In this document: positions 1 through 6,424 of the stretch, one piece after another | How positions within the stretch are numbered: the stretch's first letter is position 1 | How the letters are laid out: each line of letters begins with the position of its first letter | Assembly: GCA_025363795.1 (NCBI GenBank) | Contig: JANYLE010000020.1 | Coordinates: 1-9,650, forward strand | Direction: 5' to 3' | DNA length: 9,650 bases | From: Mariniphaga sp. | GTDB taxonomy: Bacteria > Bacteroidota > Bacteroidia > Bacteroidales > Prolixibacteraceae | The notes under the pieces: model-generated | Told to the model about the DNA's origin: nothing | The model's database searches: none | What the model saw: the letters and a program-made list of their open reading frames with translations, nothing else | Position numbers and translations under genes: made by a program

Positions 1-33
1 AAAAAAAGCATTGCAGAAATTTCTGCAATGCTT
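1..33 (-). terminator. Rho-independent terminator of the RRM gene
   Basis: Positions 6-33 form a perfect 28-nt palindrome with 14-bp arms (AAGCATTGCAGAAA and its complement). On the minus strand it is followed directly by at least seven T (positions 7 to 1). This is the layout of an intrinsic terminator for leftward transcription and lies about 130 nt past the stop codon of the RRM gene. The T-tract may continue beyond the window edge. A perfect palindrome must open a few central A-T pairs to form its loop. Confidence 0.85.
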
Positions 34-161
34 AATGTATAGTAGCATTTTAAGCTTATGAACGTATATTTTTTGTTTGGATTATCTGAGTGAAATTGAC
101 ACCAAAATACTTCAAACCCCAACTGCAAGATCATCAAGCAGCTAATCTGCGTTCAACCGGC

Positions 162-638
162 TTAATAACTTGACCTACGGCTTCCGCCTCTGTCGCCGCC
201 ACCGGCACTTCCGCCACGATTGAAACCGCCACGGTCACCACCACGGTCACCACCACGATCACCACCGCCACTGCCACCGCCACGGTTGAAACCGCCACGA
301 TCACCACCACCACTACCGCCACCGCGGTTAAAACCACCACCGCCGCCGCCACGGTTGAAACCGCCGCCGCTGCTTGGACGTCTTGTACCATCTTTGGGTT
401 TTTCAATTGATTCGTTCACAACGATTGTGCGACCGTCAACTTCTGCCCCATTAAGTTCCTCGATAGCCTTTTTGGCTTCTTCGTCATTCGGCATTTCAAT
501 AAAACCGAATCCTTTGCTCCTTCCGGAAAATTTGTCTGAGATGATTCTTGCTGAAGCTACTTCGCCGTACTCTTCAAAAAATCCTTTTAATTCTGCCTCT
601 TCTAAACTAAATGGCAGACTTCCTACGAAAATGTTCAT
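162..638 (-). CDS. RNA-binding protein: single RRM domain with Gly/Arg-rich (RGG-like) C-terminal tail
   Basis: A 158-aa protein predicted to bind single-stranded RNA in the cytoplasm. Residues 1-78 form one RRM: RNP2 is IFVGSL (3-8) and RNP1 is KGFGFIEM (42-49), both with the aromatic residues that stack on RNA bases. Residues 91-158 form a low-complexity tail of GGFNRGGG, GGGDR and GGDR blocks, the kind of RGG-like tail that adds nonspecific RNA affinity in other families. The ATG at 636-638 gives the RRM its normal first strand; the leader is AT-rich with no Shine-Dalgarno, as usual in Bacteroidetes. The gene is monocistronic: a 341-bp spacer lies upstream and an intrinsic terminator downstream. 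Small RRM proteins are common in Bacteroidetes and cyanobacteria, where several are cold-responsive or act as post-transcriptional regulators. RNA targets cannot be read from sequence. Confidence 0.93.
   Translation of the reverse strand: MNIFVGSLPFSLEEAELKGFFEEYGEVASARIISDKFSGRSKGFGFIEMPNDEEAKKAIEELNGAEVDGRTIVVNESIEKPKDGTRRPSSGGGFNRGGGGGGFNRGGGSGGGDRGGFNRGGGSGGGDRGGDRGGDRGGFNRGGSAGGGDRGGSRRSSY
189..338 (-). repeat. In-frame coding repeat for the Gly/Arg tail
   Basis: Residues 101-150 of the RRM protein consist of three copies of a 14-residue block, GGFNRGGGSGGGDR (101-114 and 115-128 identical; 137-150 has GGSA in place of GGGS). Two extra GGDR blocks (129-136) sit between copies 2 and 3. 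At DNA level this is a roughly 42-bp tandem array, GC-rich and strongly strand-asymmetric (C-rich on the plus strand). Unit gain or loss would keep frame only in steps of three bases, and tail length probably varies between relatives. Confidence 0.85.
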
Positions 639-979
639 AATTTAAGTAACTAAATTTAAATGGTAAATAATCCGTTGTAAAAATAGTTATTATTCATTGC
701 AAAAACCAATTAGCGAATTTATTTTAAAATATTTTTATGCGTCAATAAATCAATGTTTTAAATGGATATTCGCTCCTTAAATTAAGTATAGTCGGACAAA
801 TACTCCTCTCAAACGGTCATTTATTCAGTAAATTGAAATTCAGTTTAATGCAAAGCGGAAACCTTATTCTTCGTGATTAACAAATGATATGACCCATGTC
901 TGCTCCTTCGAATGATTAAAAAATCCGGGCGGTGTTTTTGTTATTCGTTTGGATGTCTGATTTATACCATAAAATAGTA
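639..979. other. Intergenic spacer, 341 bp, no gene seen
   Basis: AT-rich spacer between two minus-strand genes. It must contain the promoter of the RRM gene, but I find no clean Bacteroidetes -7 box (CAAAnnTA on the plus strand). The nearest candidate is CAAATACT at 797-804, without a partner at the right distance. It also carries one copy of a 17-bp direct repeat (897-913). On the minus strand that copy places AAGGAG five bases before an ATG that opens only a 6-codon frame (MGHIIC). No tRNA-like or other RNA fold stands out. Confidence 0.6.
897..913. repeat. 17-bp exact direct repeat (partner at 1214-1230)
   Basis: TGTCTGCTCCTTCGAAT occurs here and again at 1214-1230. The second copy lies inside the Mut7-C gene, where it encodes part of SKEQT (residues 176-180). 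The first copy is 67 bp beyond that gene's stop codon. The flanks do not match, so this is not a long duplication. It may be chance or the remnant of a short slippage or recombination event. Confidence 0.6.
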
Positions 980-1753
980 CTACCCGATATATTGCAAGAT
1001 AGCATTAACCATACTTTTATAGTGTGATCCTTTCCAGAAGATTTTATGGCAATGGTGGCATTTATAGTACACTTCAAATCCTGTTACTATTGTTTTCAAT
1101 AAGTCATGAGGGATTGCTGCAGGGGAAAGCTCCACCAGTCTATGATTACATATCAGGCAGCGGGAAAGTGGGTCTATTATATTGTACAAATCGAATTTTC
1201 TCACCACTTCGGTTGTCTGCTCCTTCGAATTTACAGATCTGACATAATACCCTCTTGCTATATTTTTTGCCATTAACAACCCTTTATCCTTTGTTAGAAT
1301 AATACGTCGCTGTAAGCGTGCGATTAACCTGATTTCATTATCGTTATAAGTGTTACGGTATAAGGTGTCAAACCCCATGATCCGTAAATTCTTCGCCAAT
1401 TTTCCTAAATGAGCATCTACGATAAACCTGATACTCCTTAATGGATCTTTCCGGATTTTTGAAATGGTACTAATATCCAACAATTCGAATACAGGATATA
1501 CCGAAATGTAATCATTATCACAGAGGTTGTGATTTAAATCGACCGGCTCTCCGTTCACAAGGATCATATCGACAGAAGAATGGGGGATCCCCTGATTCTC
1601 AATCGCTTCTCGTACAGTAACCGGACCATGGTAAAAATAGTCGAAAACCTTCTGACGCCTGTCTAATCTCAGAAAATCATTCAACTCGGCATAAAACCTG
1701 AATTGCACTTTAGATGGGATGACACCTTGTAGGTTTTCGTAATTCTGTTTCAC
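980..1753 (-). CDS. Mut7-C family nuclease-like protein with ubiquitin-like N-terminal domain and zinc ribbon
   Basis: A 257-aa soluble protein. Residues 16-90 fit the ubiquitin/ThiS-like domain found before Mut7-C (VQFRFYAEL at the start, ILVNGEPVD and DGD-like DNDYISVYP towards its end). Residues 108-194 fit the Mut7-C PIN-like RNase fold, with acidic or polar active-site candidates D113 in FIVDAHLGKLAK, D127 or D129 nearby, and D156 in ILTKDKGLL. A C-terminal zinc ribbon follows, with CxxC pairs C199/C202 and C232/C235, then IFWKGSH (238-244), typical of the family end. The start is GTG (1751-1753); an in-frame TAA lies two codons upstream, so no longer form is possible, and the next ATG (residue 63) would cut the first domain. 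Family members are inferred RNases from homology to the exonuclease MUT-7 C-terminus; the substrate is unknown. It stands alone on the minus strand, 341 bp from the RRM gene. Confidence 0.87.
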   Translation of the reverse strand: MKQNYENLQGVIPSKVQFRFYAELNDFLRLDRRQKVFDYFYHGPVTVREAIENQGIPHSSVDMILVNGEPVDLNHNLCDNDYISVYPVFELLDISTISKIRKDPLRSIRFIVDAHLGKLAKNLRIMGFDTLYRNTYNDNEIRLIARLQRRIILTKDKGLLMAKNIARGYYVRSVNSKEQTTEVVRKFDLYNIIDPLSRCLICNHRLVELSPAAIPHDLLKTIVTGFEVYYKCHHCHKIFWKGSHYKSMVNAILQYIG

Positions 1754-2074
1754 GTGTTAATAATTTGCTTTAATCTGGCGTAAATTTGTCCCGATAAATC
1801 ACTGCTCATTTCTTCTATTTCTATATAACATACATTAATTTTTGAAATATTTAATGCGTTGACTATTAGGATCAATAAACCCCGATATCAACTGAACCTT
1901 TACATTCTGATTTAGGAAACAATTTTTAAATGATTGTTGTTATAAATTTAAAGCGAATCTTTTAATTTTGATAATAGATTTTGTCTGCATACGTCCCTTC
2001 CAGATGAATAACTTTTAAAGAAGCGTTCTTATATAGGAAAAGATTGAATTCTAATCATTTAAACTGTAAGATAA
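1754..2074. other. Divergent intergenic spacer, 321 bp
   Basis: AT-rich DNA separating the leftward Mut7-C gene from the rightward eRF1-like gene, so it should hold promoters for both. A candidate rightward promoter is listed separately. On the other strand I find no CAAAnnTA. A short imperfect dyad (AACAAT at 1918-1923 and ATTGTT at 1933-1938) overlaps the candidate -33 area and could be an operator, but it is weak. No ORF or RNA gene is evident. Confidence 0.5.
1937..1970 (+). promoter_or_regulatory. Candidate Bacteroidetes promoter for the eRF1-like gene
   Basis: TAATTTTG at 1963-1970 matches the Bacteroidetes -7 box TAnnTTTG exactly. A TTG at 1937-1939 could be the -33 element, but the 23-bp gap is longer than the usual 19-21. 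Transcription would start near 1977 and leave a leader of about 98 nt. An isolated 8-mer of this degeneracy is expected by chance in AT-rich DNA, so support is limited. Confidence 0.35.
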
Positions 2075-2572
2075 ATGAAAAAGAGAGTCGGTGTATGGAT
2101 TGATACAGAAAAAGCTGTAATCATATCCCTGGAAGAAAATGAACAACGGTTGAATACAGTTCATCCCCAAACAGGAAAAAGGCTCGCGAAGGAGTCTAAA
2201 CAATCAAGAAAAGCTCATTTTATCGTAAGTTCCCGGATTGAAGGAAAGCTTAGAATCCCGGGCGACACCAAAGATTTCTCCAGATCTGGCAGCCATCATT
2301 ACAGTACGGAATTAAAGAATGAACATAAACTGAAAAATACAAAGAATCAATATTTCAGATCTGTTTTACAGGAAATTAAGGATGTTGATGAGGTTGTGAT
2401 CTTTGGCCCATCCATGACAAAAAAGGAACTGGAATCACAAATAGAGAAAGACCGCCAATTGCATTCCCATCTTAAAGCCGTTGAATCAGCCGATATGATG
2501 TCAGATAATCAAATGGTAAGATGGGTCGAAAACTACTTTTTGACTGCAGGAGAATTTCAAAAACAGGCTTAA
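2075..2572 (+). CDS. Small protein resembling the eRF1 domain-3 / bacterial release-factor-like fold
   Basis: A 165-aa soluble, basic protein without signal peptide or membrane segment. Recognisable pieces, in order: VGVWIDTEKAVIISL (5-19), the opening strand-turn-strand of the family; a linker SSRIEGKLRIPGDTKDFSR (52-70); FGPSMTKKEL (110-119), matching the FGPGxAKxEL turn seen in bacterial eRF1-domain-3-like proteins; and ESADMMSDNQMVRWVENYF (137-155), matching the closing ETADKMTxxQI helix. These matches come from memory of conserved proteins, not a search. The fold is that of the L7Ae/eRF1 C-terminal domain, associated with ribosome or release-factor contacts in eukaryotes and archaea; the bacterial stand-alone versions have no settled function. 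ATG 2075 is the first in-frame start and leads straight into the conserved motif. It lacks the N and M domains (no GGQ motif), so it cannot release peptides by itself. It is probably a single-gene unit, with a hairpin at its stop. Confidence 0.65.
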   Translation: MKKRVGVWIDTEKAVIISLEENEQRLNTVHPQTGKRLAKESKQSRKAHFIVSSRIEGKLRIPGDTKDFSRSGSHHYSTELKNEHKLKNTKNQYFRSVLQEIKDVDEVVIFGPSMTKKELESQIEKDRQLHSHLKAVESADMMSDNQMVRWVENYFLTAGEFQKQA

Positions 2573-2603
2573 AGGAGTCAATAAATTTCATGGAACTCCC
2601 TTT
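2571..2603 (+). terminator. Hairpin at the stop codon of the eRF1-like gene, possible terminator
   Basis: AAAGGAGT (2571-2578) pairs with ACTCCCTTT (2595-2603), leaving one bulged C and a 16-nt loop. The hairpin begins inside the stop codon. Only three T follow the stem and they belong to it, so this is not a strong intrinsic terminator. Confidence 0.4.
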
Positions 2604-2918
2604 GAATCATTAATCCATATTGATTAAAGGCTTGTTGCCAAATGAATTAATGAACGCTTACGAAAAGAATTATTTTCGTAGTGTTTAAGTTGTGCGAAAT
2701 TACTTTTCCAATTGGCTATCCTTTAATCCTCCGCTCTGGTAAATTAATTGCACTATACACCTCCAATTAAGGACCCGGTATCGCTTTCAGATAAATAAGT
2801 CTAAAAAGCATATTTTCGGATTAATTAAACCCAAAAGATGAAACTGAAAACGACAGATTTCATGTTCATCTATTAATTATCAGGTCAATAGATACTGGTC
2901 AAAGTAGTGAATTTTCGC
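2604..2918. other. Intergenic spacer between the eRF1-like gene and the ffh promoter
   Basis: About 315 bp of AT-rich DNA with no credible ORF. It contains an 8-bp perfect hairpin, TACGAAAA (2659-2666) with TTTTCGTA (2673-2680) around a 6-nt loop, followed by GTGTTTAAG; it could end transcription in either direction. Several ATTAAT-type words recur but no array is formed. I looked for a signal recognition particle RNA here because ffh follows, and saw no GGAA-capped helix of the right type. Confidence 0.5.
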
Positions 2919-2950
2919 TTTGGTGCAAAAGTTTTTTTCATGTAAGTTTG
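2919..2950 (+). promoter_or_regulatory. Promoter of ffh (Bacteroidetes sigma-ABfr type)
   Basis: TTTG at 2919-2922 and TAAGTTTG at 2943-2950 match the -33 (TTTG) and -7 (TAnnTTTG) boxes of the primary Bacteroidetes sigma factor, with an ideal 20-bp gap. The transcript would begin at about 2955-2958, only some 15-18 nt before the ffh ATG. The leader (ending GACAAAGGA directly before ATG) has a purine run too close to the start to be a normal Shine-Dalgarno. Confidence 0.78.
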
Positions 2951-2972
2951 TACGCATAAAATTGACAAAGGA

Positions 2973-4304
2973 ATGTTTGAAAATCTTACGGATAAGCTTG
3001 AGAAATCGTTCAAGCTGCTAAAAGGGCAGGGGAAAATTACCGAAATTAACGTTGCCGAAACTTTGAAGGAAGTCCGCAGGGCTTTACTCGATGCTGACGT
3101 AAACTACAAAATTGCCAAAGATTTCACCGCAAGGGTAAAAGATAAAGCAATCGGACAGGAAGTCCTCAAGGCGTTAAACCCTGGCCAGGTGATGGTTAAA
3201 ATCGTTCACGATGAGCTGGTTGAGCTTATGGGTGGCGAAACCGTTGATGTTAATCTTAAAGGGTCGCCCGCAATTATTTTAATGGCAGGTCTCCAGGGAT
3301 CTGGTAAGACAACCTTTTCGGGTAAGCTGGCTAACCGGTTGAAAACGAAACAGGGAAAGAGTCCTTTGCTCGTAGCCTGCGACGTTTATCGTCCTGCTGC
3401 TATTGAGCAGTTAAAAGTGGTTGGTGAGGCTATCGGAATTGCTGTATTTACCGAAGAGGGGAGCAAAGATCCGGTTCGTATTGCAAAAGAGGCCATTAAA
3501 TTTGCCAAACTTCACGGAAATGATGTTGTAATTATAGATACCGCCGGTCGTTTGGCGATTGACGAACTGATGATGAAGGAGATTGAGGCCATCAAATCGG
3601 CTGTTAATCCCGGTGAGATTCTGTTCGTTGTCGATTCAATGACAGGTCAGGATGCCGTCAATACCGCAAAAGAGTTCAATGACCGTCTAAACTTCGACGG
3701 AGTTGTCCTTACCAAATTAGATGGTGATACACGTGGTGGGGCAGCGATATCGATCCGCTCGGTGGTTACCAAACCAATCAAATTTGTCGGAACAGGCGAA
3801 AAGATGGATGCGATCGATGCATTTTATCCTAACCGTATGGCCGACCGAATTCTCGGCATGGGGGATATCGTTTCGTTGGTCGAACGTGCTCATGAACAAT
3901 TTGATGAAGAAGAAGCCCGAAAGTTGCAGAAGAGGCTGGCTAAAGATCAGTTTAATTTCGACGATTTCCTGAAACAGATTCAGCAGATCAAAAAGATGGG
4001 TAACCTGAAAGATCTTGCCAGCATGATCCCTGGTATGGGAAAAGCAATTAAAGATATTGATATTGAGGATGACGCATTCAATAGCATTGAAGCAATAATC
4101 CATTCAATGACCAAGAAAGAGCGTGCTGATGCCAGCATTATTGACGGTTCACGTCGTAAACGTATTGCAAACGGATCCGGAACAACGATTCAGGAGGTCA
4201 ACCGATTGTTGAAACAGTTTGTCGATACCCGGAAAATGATGAAAATGGTTTCACAGGGAAGCAATATGCGCAAAGCACTTGCACAACCTAAAGGGCGCCG
4301 GTAG
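2973..4304 (+). CDS. ffh: Signal recognition particle protein Ffh (SRP54 homologue)
   Basis: A 443-aa GTPase that binds signal sequences of nascent inner-membrane proteins and SRP RNA, and docks with FtsY at the membrane. The N domain is residues 1-95, including the ALLDADVN turn (37-44). The G domain follows: P-loop GLQGSGKTT (106-114), DVYRPAA (137-143), DTAGR (189-193), TKLD (247-250) and GTGE (273-276). The methionine-rich M domain runs from about 328 and holds the RNA-binding helix-turn-helix SRRKRIANGSGTT (393-405) and the Met-rich helix KMMKMV (421-426). Length and all motifs are normal for a full-length Ffh. ATG 2973 gives the standard N-terminus MFENLTDKLEKSFK. It is read from its own promoter with a very short leader. 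folD follows 105 bp downstream in the same direction, and co-transcription is plausible. The gene is expected to be essential. Confidence 0.98.
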   Translation: MFENLTDKLEKSFKLLKGQGKITEINVAETLKEVRRALLDADVNYKIAKDFTARVKDKAIGQEVLKALNPGQVMVKIVHDELVELMGGETVDVNLKGSPAIILMAGLQGSGKTTFSGKLANRLKTKQGKSPLLVACDVYRPAAIEQLKVVGEAIGIAVFTEEGSKDPVRIAKEAIKFAKLHGNDVVIIDTAGRLAIDELMMKEIEAIKSAVNPGEILFVVDSMTGQDAVNTAKEFNDRLNFDGVVLTKLDGDTRGGAAISIRSVVTKPIKFVGTGEKMDAIDAFYPNRMADRILGMGDIVSLVERAHEQFDEEEARKLQKRLAKDQFNFDDFLKQIQQIKKMGNLKDLASMIPGMGKAIKDIDIEDDAFNSIEAIIHSMTKKERADASIIDGSRRKRIANGSGTTIQEVNRLLKQFVDTRKMMKMVSQGSNMRKALAQPKGRR

Positions 4305-4310
4305 CACTTA

Positions 4311-4367
4311 AGAAGCCAGGTCTGTGCTTTTAATATCACTATTTAAGCACATTGACCACCAGCTTCT
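4311..4367 (+). other. Imperfect hairpin between ffh and folD
   Basis: AGAAGC (4311-4316) pairs with GCTTCT (4362-4367), GGT (4319-4321) with ACC (4355-4357), and TGTGCTT (4323-4329) with AAGCACA (4345-4351), around a 15-nt AT-rich loop. The three coaxial pieces give a 57-nt bulged stem. No T-run follows, so it is more likely an attenuating or RNA-processing element than a full terminator. This leaves open whether folD is read from the ffh promoter; I see no good -7/-33 pair before folD. Confidence 0.4.
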
Positions 4368-4409
4368 AAACCGCTATTAATTATTAACTATTTGAATACT
4401 GACAGTACA

Positions 4410-5285
4410 ATGGTCCTTATCGACGGAAAAAAAACATCAGAAACTATACAGTCAGAGATTGCGGAAGAAGTGATCCTGATAAAAAATAACGGTGGAAAAG
4501 TGCCTCATCTTGCCGCAGTTTTGGTCGGAAACGACGGGGGCAGTGAAACCTACGTTGCAGCAAAGGTTAAAGCCTGTGAACGTGTTGGTTTTAAATCAAC
4601 TTTGATCAGGTTTGACGAGAATGTTACGGAAGAAGAGCTGCTGAATTGCGTGGAGAAATTGAATAATGATGCCGATCTTGACGGTTTCATCGTCCAATTG
4701 CCACTACCAAAGCATATCTCTGAAGAGAAAGTGGTTGAATCAATCAATCCGAAGAAGGATGTTGATGGATTTCATGCCGTAAATGTTGGCCGGATGGTGG
4801 CAGGCATGCCTGGATTTGTCTCTGCCACTCCGTTTGGAATTATGGAGTTGATCAAAAGGTATAAGATTGAGACTTCAGGTAAAAACTGCGTGGTAATCGG
4901 GCGAAGTAATATTGTCGGAAGGCCGATGAGCATTTTGCTTTCTCAAAAAGGAGTTGATTGTACCGTAACTGTTTGTCACAGCAGAACCAAGAATTTAAAA
5001 GAGATTTGTGCCCAGGCAGATATAATTGTTGCTGCACTTGGAATGCCGGAGTTTCTGACTGGCGATATGGTCAAAGAGGGAGCTGTTGTGATCGATGTCG
5101 GAACCACCCGCGTAAAATCAGACAAAACAAAATCGGGATGGAAATTATTGGGCGATGTCAAATTTGACGAGGTTGCCCCAAAATGTTCCTTTATAACCCC
5201 GGTTCCCGGAGGTGTTGGTCCTATGACTATTGCTTCTTTACTTTATAACACGTTGCTTTCTTCAAAAAAGGCAATTTATAAGTAA
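4410..5285 (+). CDS. folD: Bifunctional methylenetetrahydrofolate dehydrogenase / methenyltetrahydrofolate cyclohydrolase
   Basis: A 291-aa cytosolic enzyme that oxidises 5,10-methylene-THF with NADP and hydrolyses the methenyl product to 10-formyl-THF, feeding purine and formyl-Met synthesis. The catalytic pair is Y48 and K52 in SETYVAAK, with the essential Asp D119 in KDVDGFH. QLPLPKH (96-102), the dinucleotide-binding GRSNIVGRP (164-172) and PVPGGVGPMT (264-273) are the standard signatures. The Asn/Ile after GRS is the usual bacterial form. The frame is open to a TTG at 4392, but ATG 4410 yields the normal FolD start MVLIDGKK and is preferred. No clear own promoter is visible, so it may depend on read-through from ffh across a bulged hairpin. 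A strong intrinsic terminator ends the unit. Confidence 0.97.
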   Translation: MVLIDGKKTSETIQSEIAEEVILIKNNGGKVPHLAAVLVGNDGGSETYVAAKVKACERVGFKSTLIRFDENVTEEELLNCVEKLNNDADLDGFIVQLPLPKHISEEKVVESINPKKDVDGFHAVNVGRMVAGMPGFVSATPFGIMELIKRYKIETSGKNCVVIGRSNIVGRPMSILLSQKGVDCTVTVCHSRTKNLKEICAQADIIVAALGMPEFLTGDMVKEGAVVIDVGTTRVKSDKTKSGWKLLGDVKFDEVAPKCSFITPVPGGVGPMTIASLLYNTLLSSKKAIYK

Positions 5286-5310
5286 TACGTTCTTTTGCAA
5301 TTAAATATTT

Positions 5311-5334
5311 AAAAGCTGTCAATGACAGCTTTTT
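5311..5334 (+). terminator. Rho-independent terminator after folD
   Basis: AAAAGCTGTC (5311-5320) pairs perfectly with GACAGCTTTT (5324-5333) around a 3-nt AAT loop, and the run of T continues to 5334. It lies 25 bp past the folD stop. It separates the ffh-folD unit from the M48 protease gene, which therefore needs its own promoter between 5335 and 5444. In that interval I see only weak matches to the Bacteroidetes boxes. Confidence 0.88.
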
Positions 5335-5444
5335 GCATTCGCGGTAAATCGTAAATTTTTGAAACGTGCGAAACATATTTCTGAACGGTATTGTTATCTT
5401 GGTTGTTCCTTTCTTAATCATCACAACTAAATTGACCCGTATAT

Positions 5445-6269
5445 ATGAAAACAAAATCTGTAAAAGTAAGTCGGCTTCTGCTTGTTTTGATCCTCTTAAC
5501 CACTATGGCTTGTTCAACAGTTCCATTGACGGGAAGGCGCCAGTTAAGTCTTGTACCCGAATCGGAAATGATTTCCCTGAGTCTTACGGAATATGGCAAG
5601 TTCATTAATTCCAATAAACTATCAACTGATAAGAATAAAACGGCCCTGGTAAAACGGGTCGGTGGCCGTATTTCTGCTGCTGTCGAAGCTTATATGGCCA
5701 GCCAGGGTCTAAGTAAGAACCTTGATGGTTATAAATGGGAGTTTAATCTCGTCGAAGATCCAACGGTAAATGCCTGGTGCATGTCGGGAGGCAAGGTTGT
5801 AGTTTACACCGGTTTGTTGCCGCTCGCACAAAGTGAAGCTGCCCTGGCTACTGTAATGGGACACGAAATCGCGCATGCTGTGGCGCGCCACGGAAGCGAA
5901 AGGATGAGCGATCAGATGTTACTTCAGATGGGTGGAACAGCGTTATCGGCAGCCCTGGCACAGAAACCTGAGCAAACGAAGCAGATGGCAATGACGGCTT
6001 TCGGAGTTGGCTCGCAGGTCGGAGTAATACTCCCGTTCTCGCGTCAAAATGAGTACGAAGCAGATTATATGGGGTTGATATTTATGGCTATGGCAGGCTA
6101 TAATCCGAATGAAAGCATCGGTTTTTGGGAGAAGATGTCACAACAAGGTGGGAGTAAACCGCCCGAATTTTTAAGTACCCATCCCGTTGATGCCAACCGG
6201 ATCGCCCGCATTAAGGAAAAAATGCCCGATGCAATGGCGTATTACAACAAAACAATTGGCAAAAAGTGA
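5445..6269 (+). CDS. M48 family zinc metalloprotease, predicted lipoprotein (Oma1/LoiP-like)
   Basis: A 274-aa envelope protease. Residues 1-22 form a lipoprotein signal peptide (basic KTKSVKVSR, hydrophobic LLLVLILL), and C23 in TTMACS is the likely lipidated cysteine; the -3 Thr is less usual than Leu, so lipidation is probable rather than certain. The catalytic domain holds HEIAH (140-144) with zinc ligands H140 and H144 and catalytic E141. The third ligand is E203 in NEYEAD (202-207). The family-typical STHP (244-247) is followed by NRIARIKE. VNAWCMSGGKVVVYTGLL (108-125) is the conserved edge-strand region before the active site. Relatives such as LoiP, BepA and Oma1 take part in protein quality control at the outer membrane or in mitochondria; the substrate here is unknown. 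It lies alone behind the folD terminator and converges on a kinase gene. Confidence 0.94.
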   Translation: MKTKSVKVSRLLLVLILLTTMACSTVPLTGRRQLSLVPESEMISLSLTEYGKFINSNKLSTDKNKTALVKRVGGRISAAVEAYMASQGLSKNLDGYKWEFNLVEDPTVNAWCMSGGKVVVYTGLLPLAQSEAALATVMGHEIAHAVARHGSERMSDQMLLQMGGTALSAALAQKPEQTKQMAMTAFGVGSQVGVILPFSRQNEYEADYMGLIFMAMAGYNPNESIGFWEKMSQQGGSKPPEFLSTHPVDANRIARIKEKMPDAMAYYNKTIGKK

Positions 6270-6388
6270 ATGTGAAAAATCCAGAGGTGATAAATAACCA
6301 AAGTGCGAAATCCTTCGGGATAATGTTATCATCGGATAGGAAATGATCTGCCGGTTCCGGGATAACAGCTGTCAGTTTGTATTTACAG

Positions 6389-6424
6389 TTAAACCTTTTG
6401 ACGTTTAAATCATTAAAGGTTTAA
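6389..6424. terminator. Hairpin between the convergent M48 and kinase genes
   Basis: TTAAACCTTT (6389-6398) and AAAGGTTTAA (6415-6424) form a perfect 10-bp inverted repeat with a 16-nt loop. The right arm overlaps the last codons and stop of the kinase gene, so in the kinase mRNA the hairpin starts before the stop. It is AT-rich and lacks a T-run on either side, so its strength as a two-way terminator is uncertain. Confidence 0.4.

Noticed and set aside
134..645. Open frames opposite the RRM gene: a Pro-rich plus-strand frame (220-645) and an Ala/Val-rich minus frame (134-406)
   Set aside because: Both are low-complexity shadows of the Gly/Arg-coding repeat. The RRM frame has clear RNP motifs.
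980..2572. A coordinated RNA-processing operon of RRM, Mut7-C and eRF1-like genes
   Set aside because: The genes are separated by spacers over 300 bp, the third is on the opposite strand, and a terminator isolates the first. Shared theme only.
2604..2972. SRP RNA (ffs) gene upstream of ffh
   Set aside because: No helix capped by a GGAA loop or conserved SRP internal loop was seen; the region is AT-rich spacer.
3717..4103. 128-codon minus-strand frame inside ffh, and frames opposite folD and M48
   Set aside because: They overlap fully conserved coding sequence and have no recognisable protein features.
4392..4409. Longer folD start at TTG 4392
   Set aside because: It adds six residues not found in FolD proteins; ATG 4410 gives the normal N-terminus.
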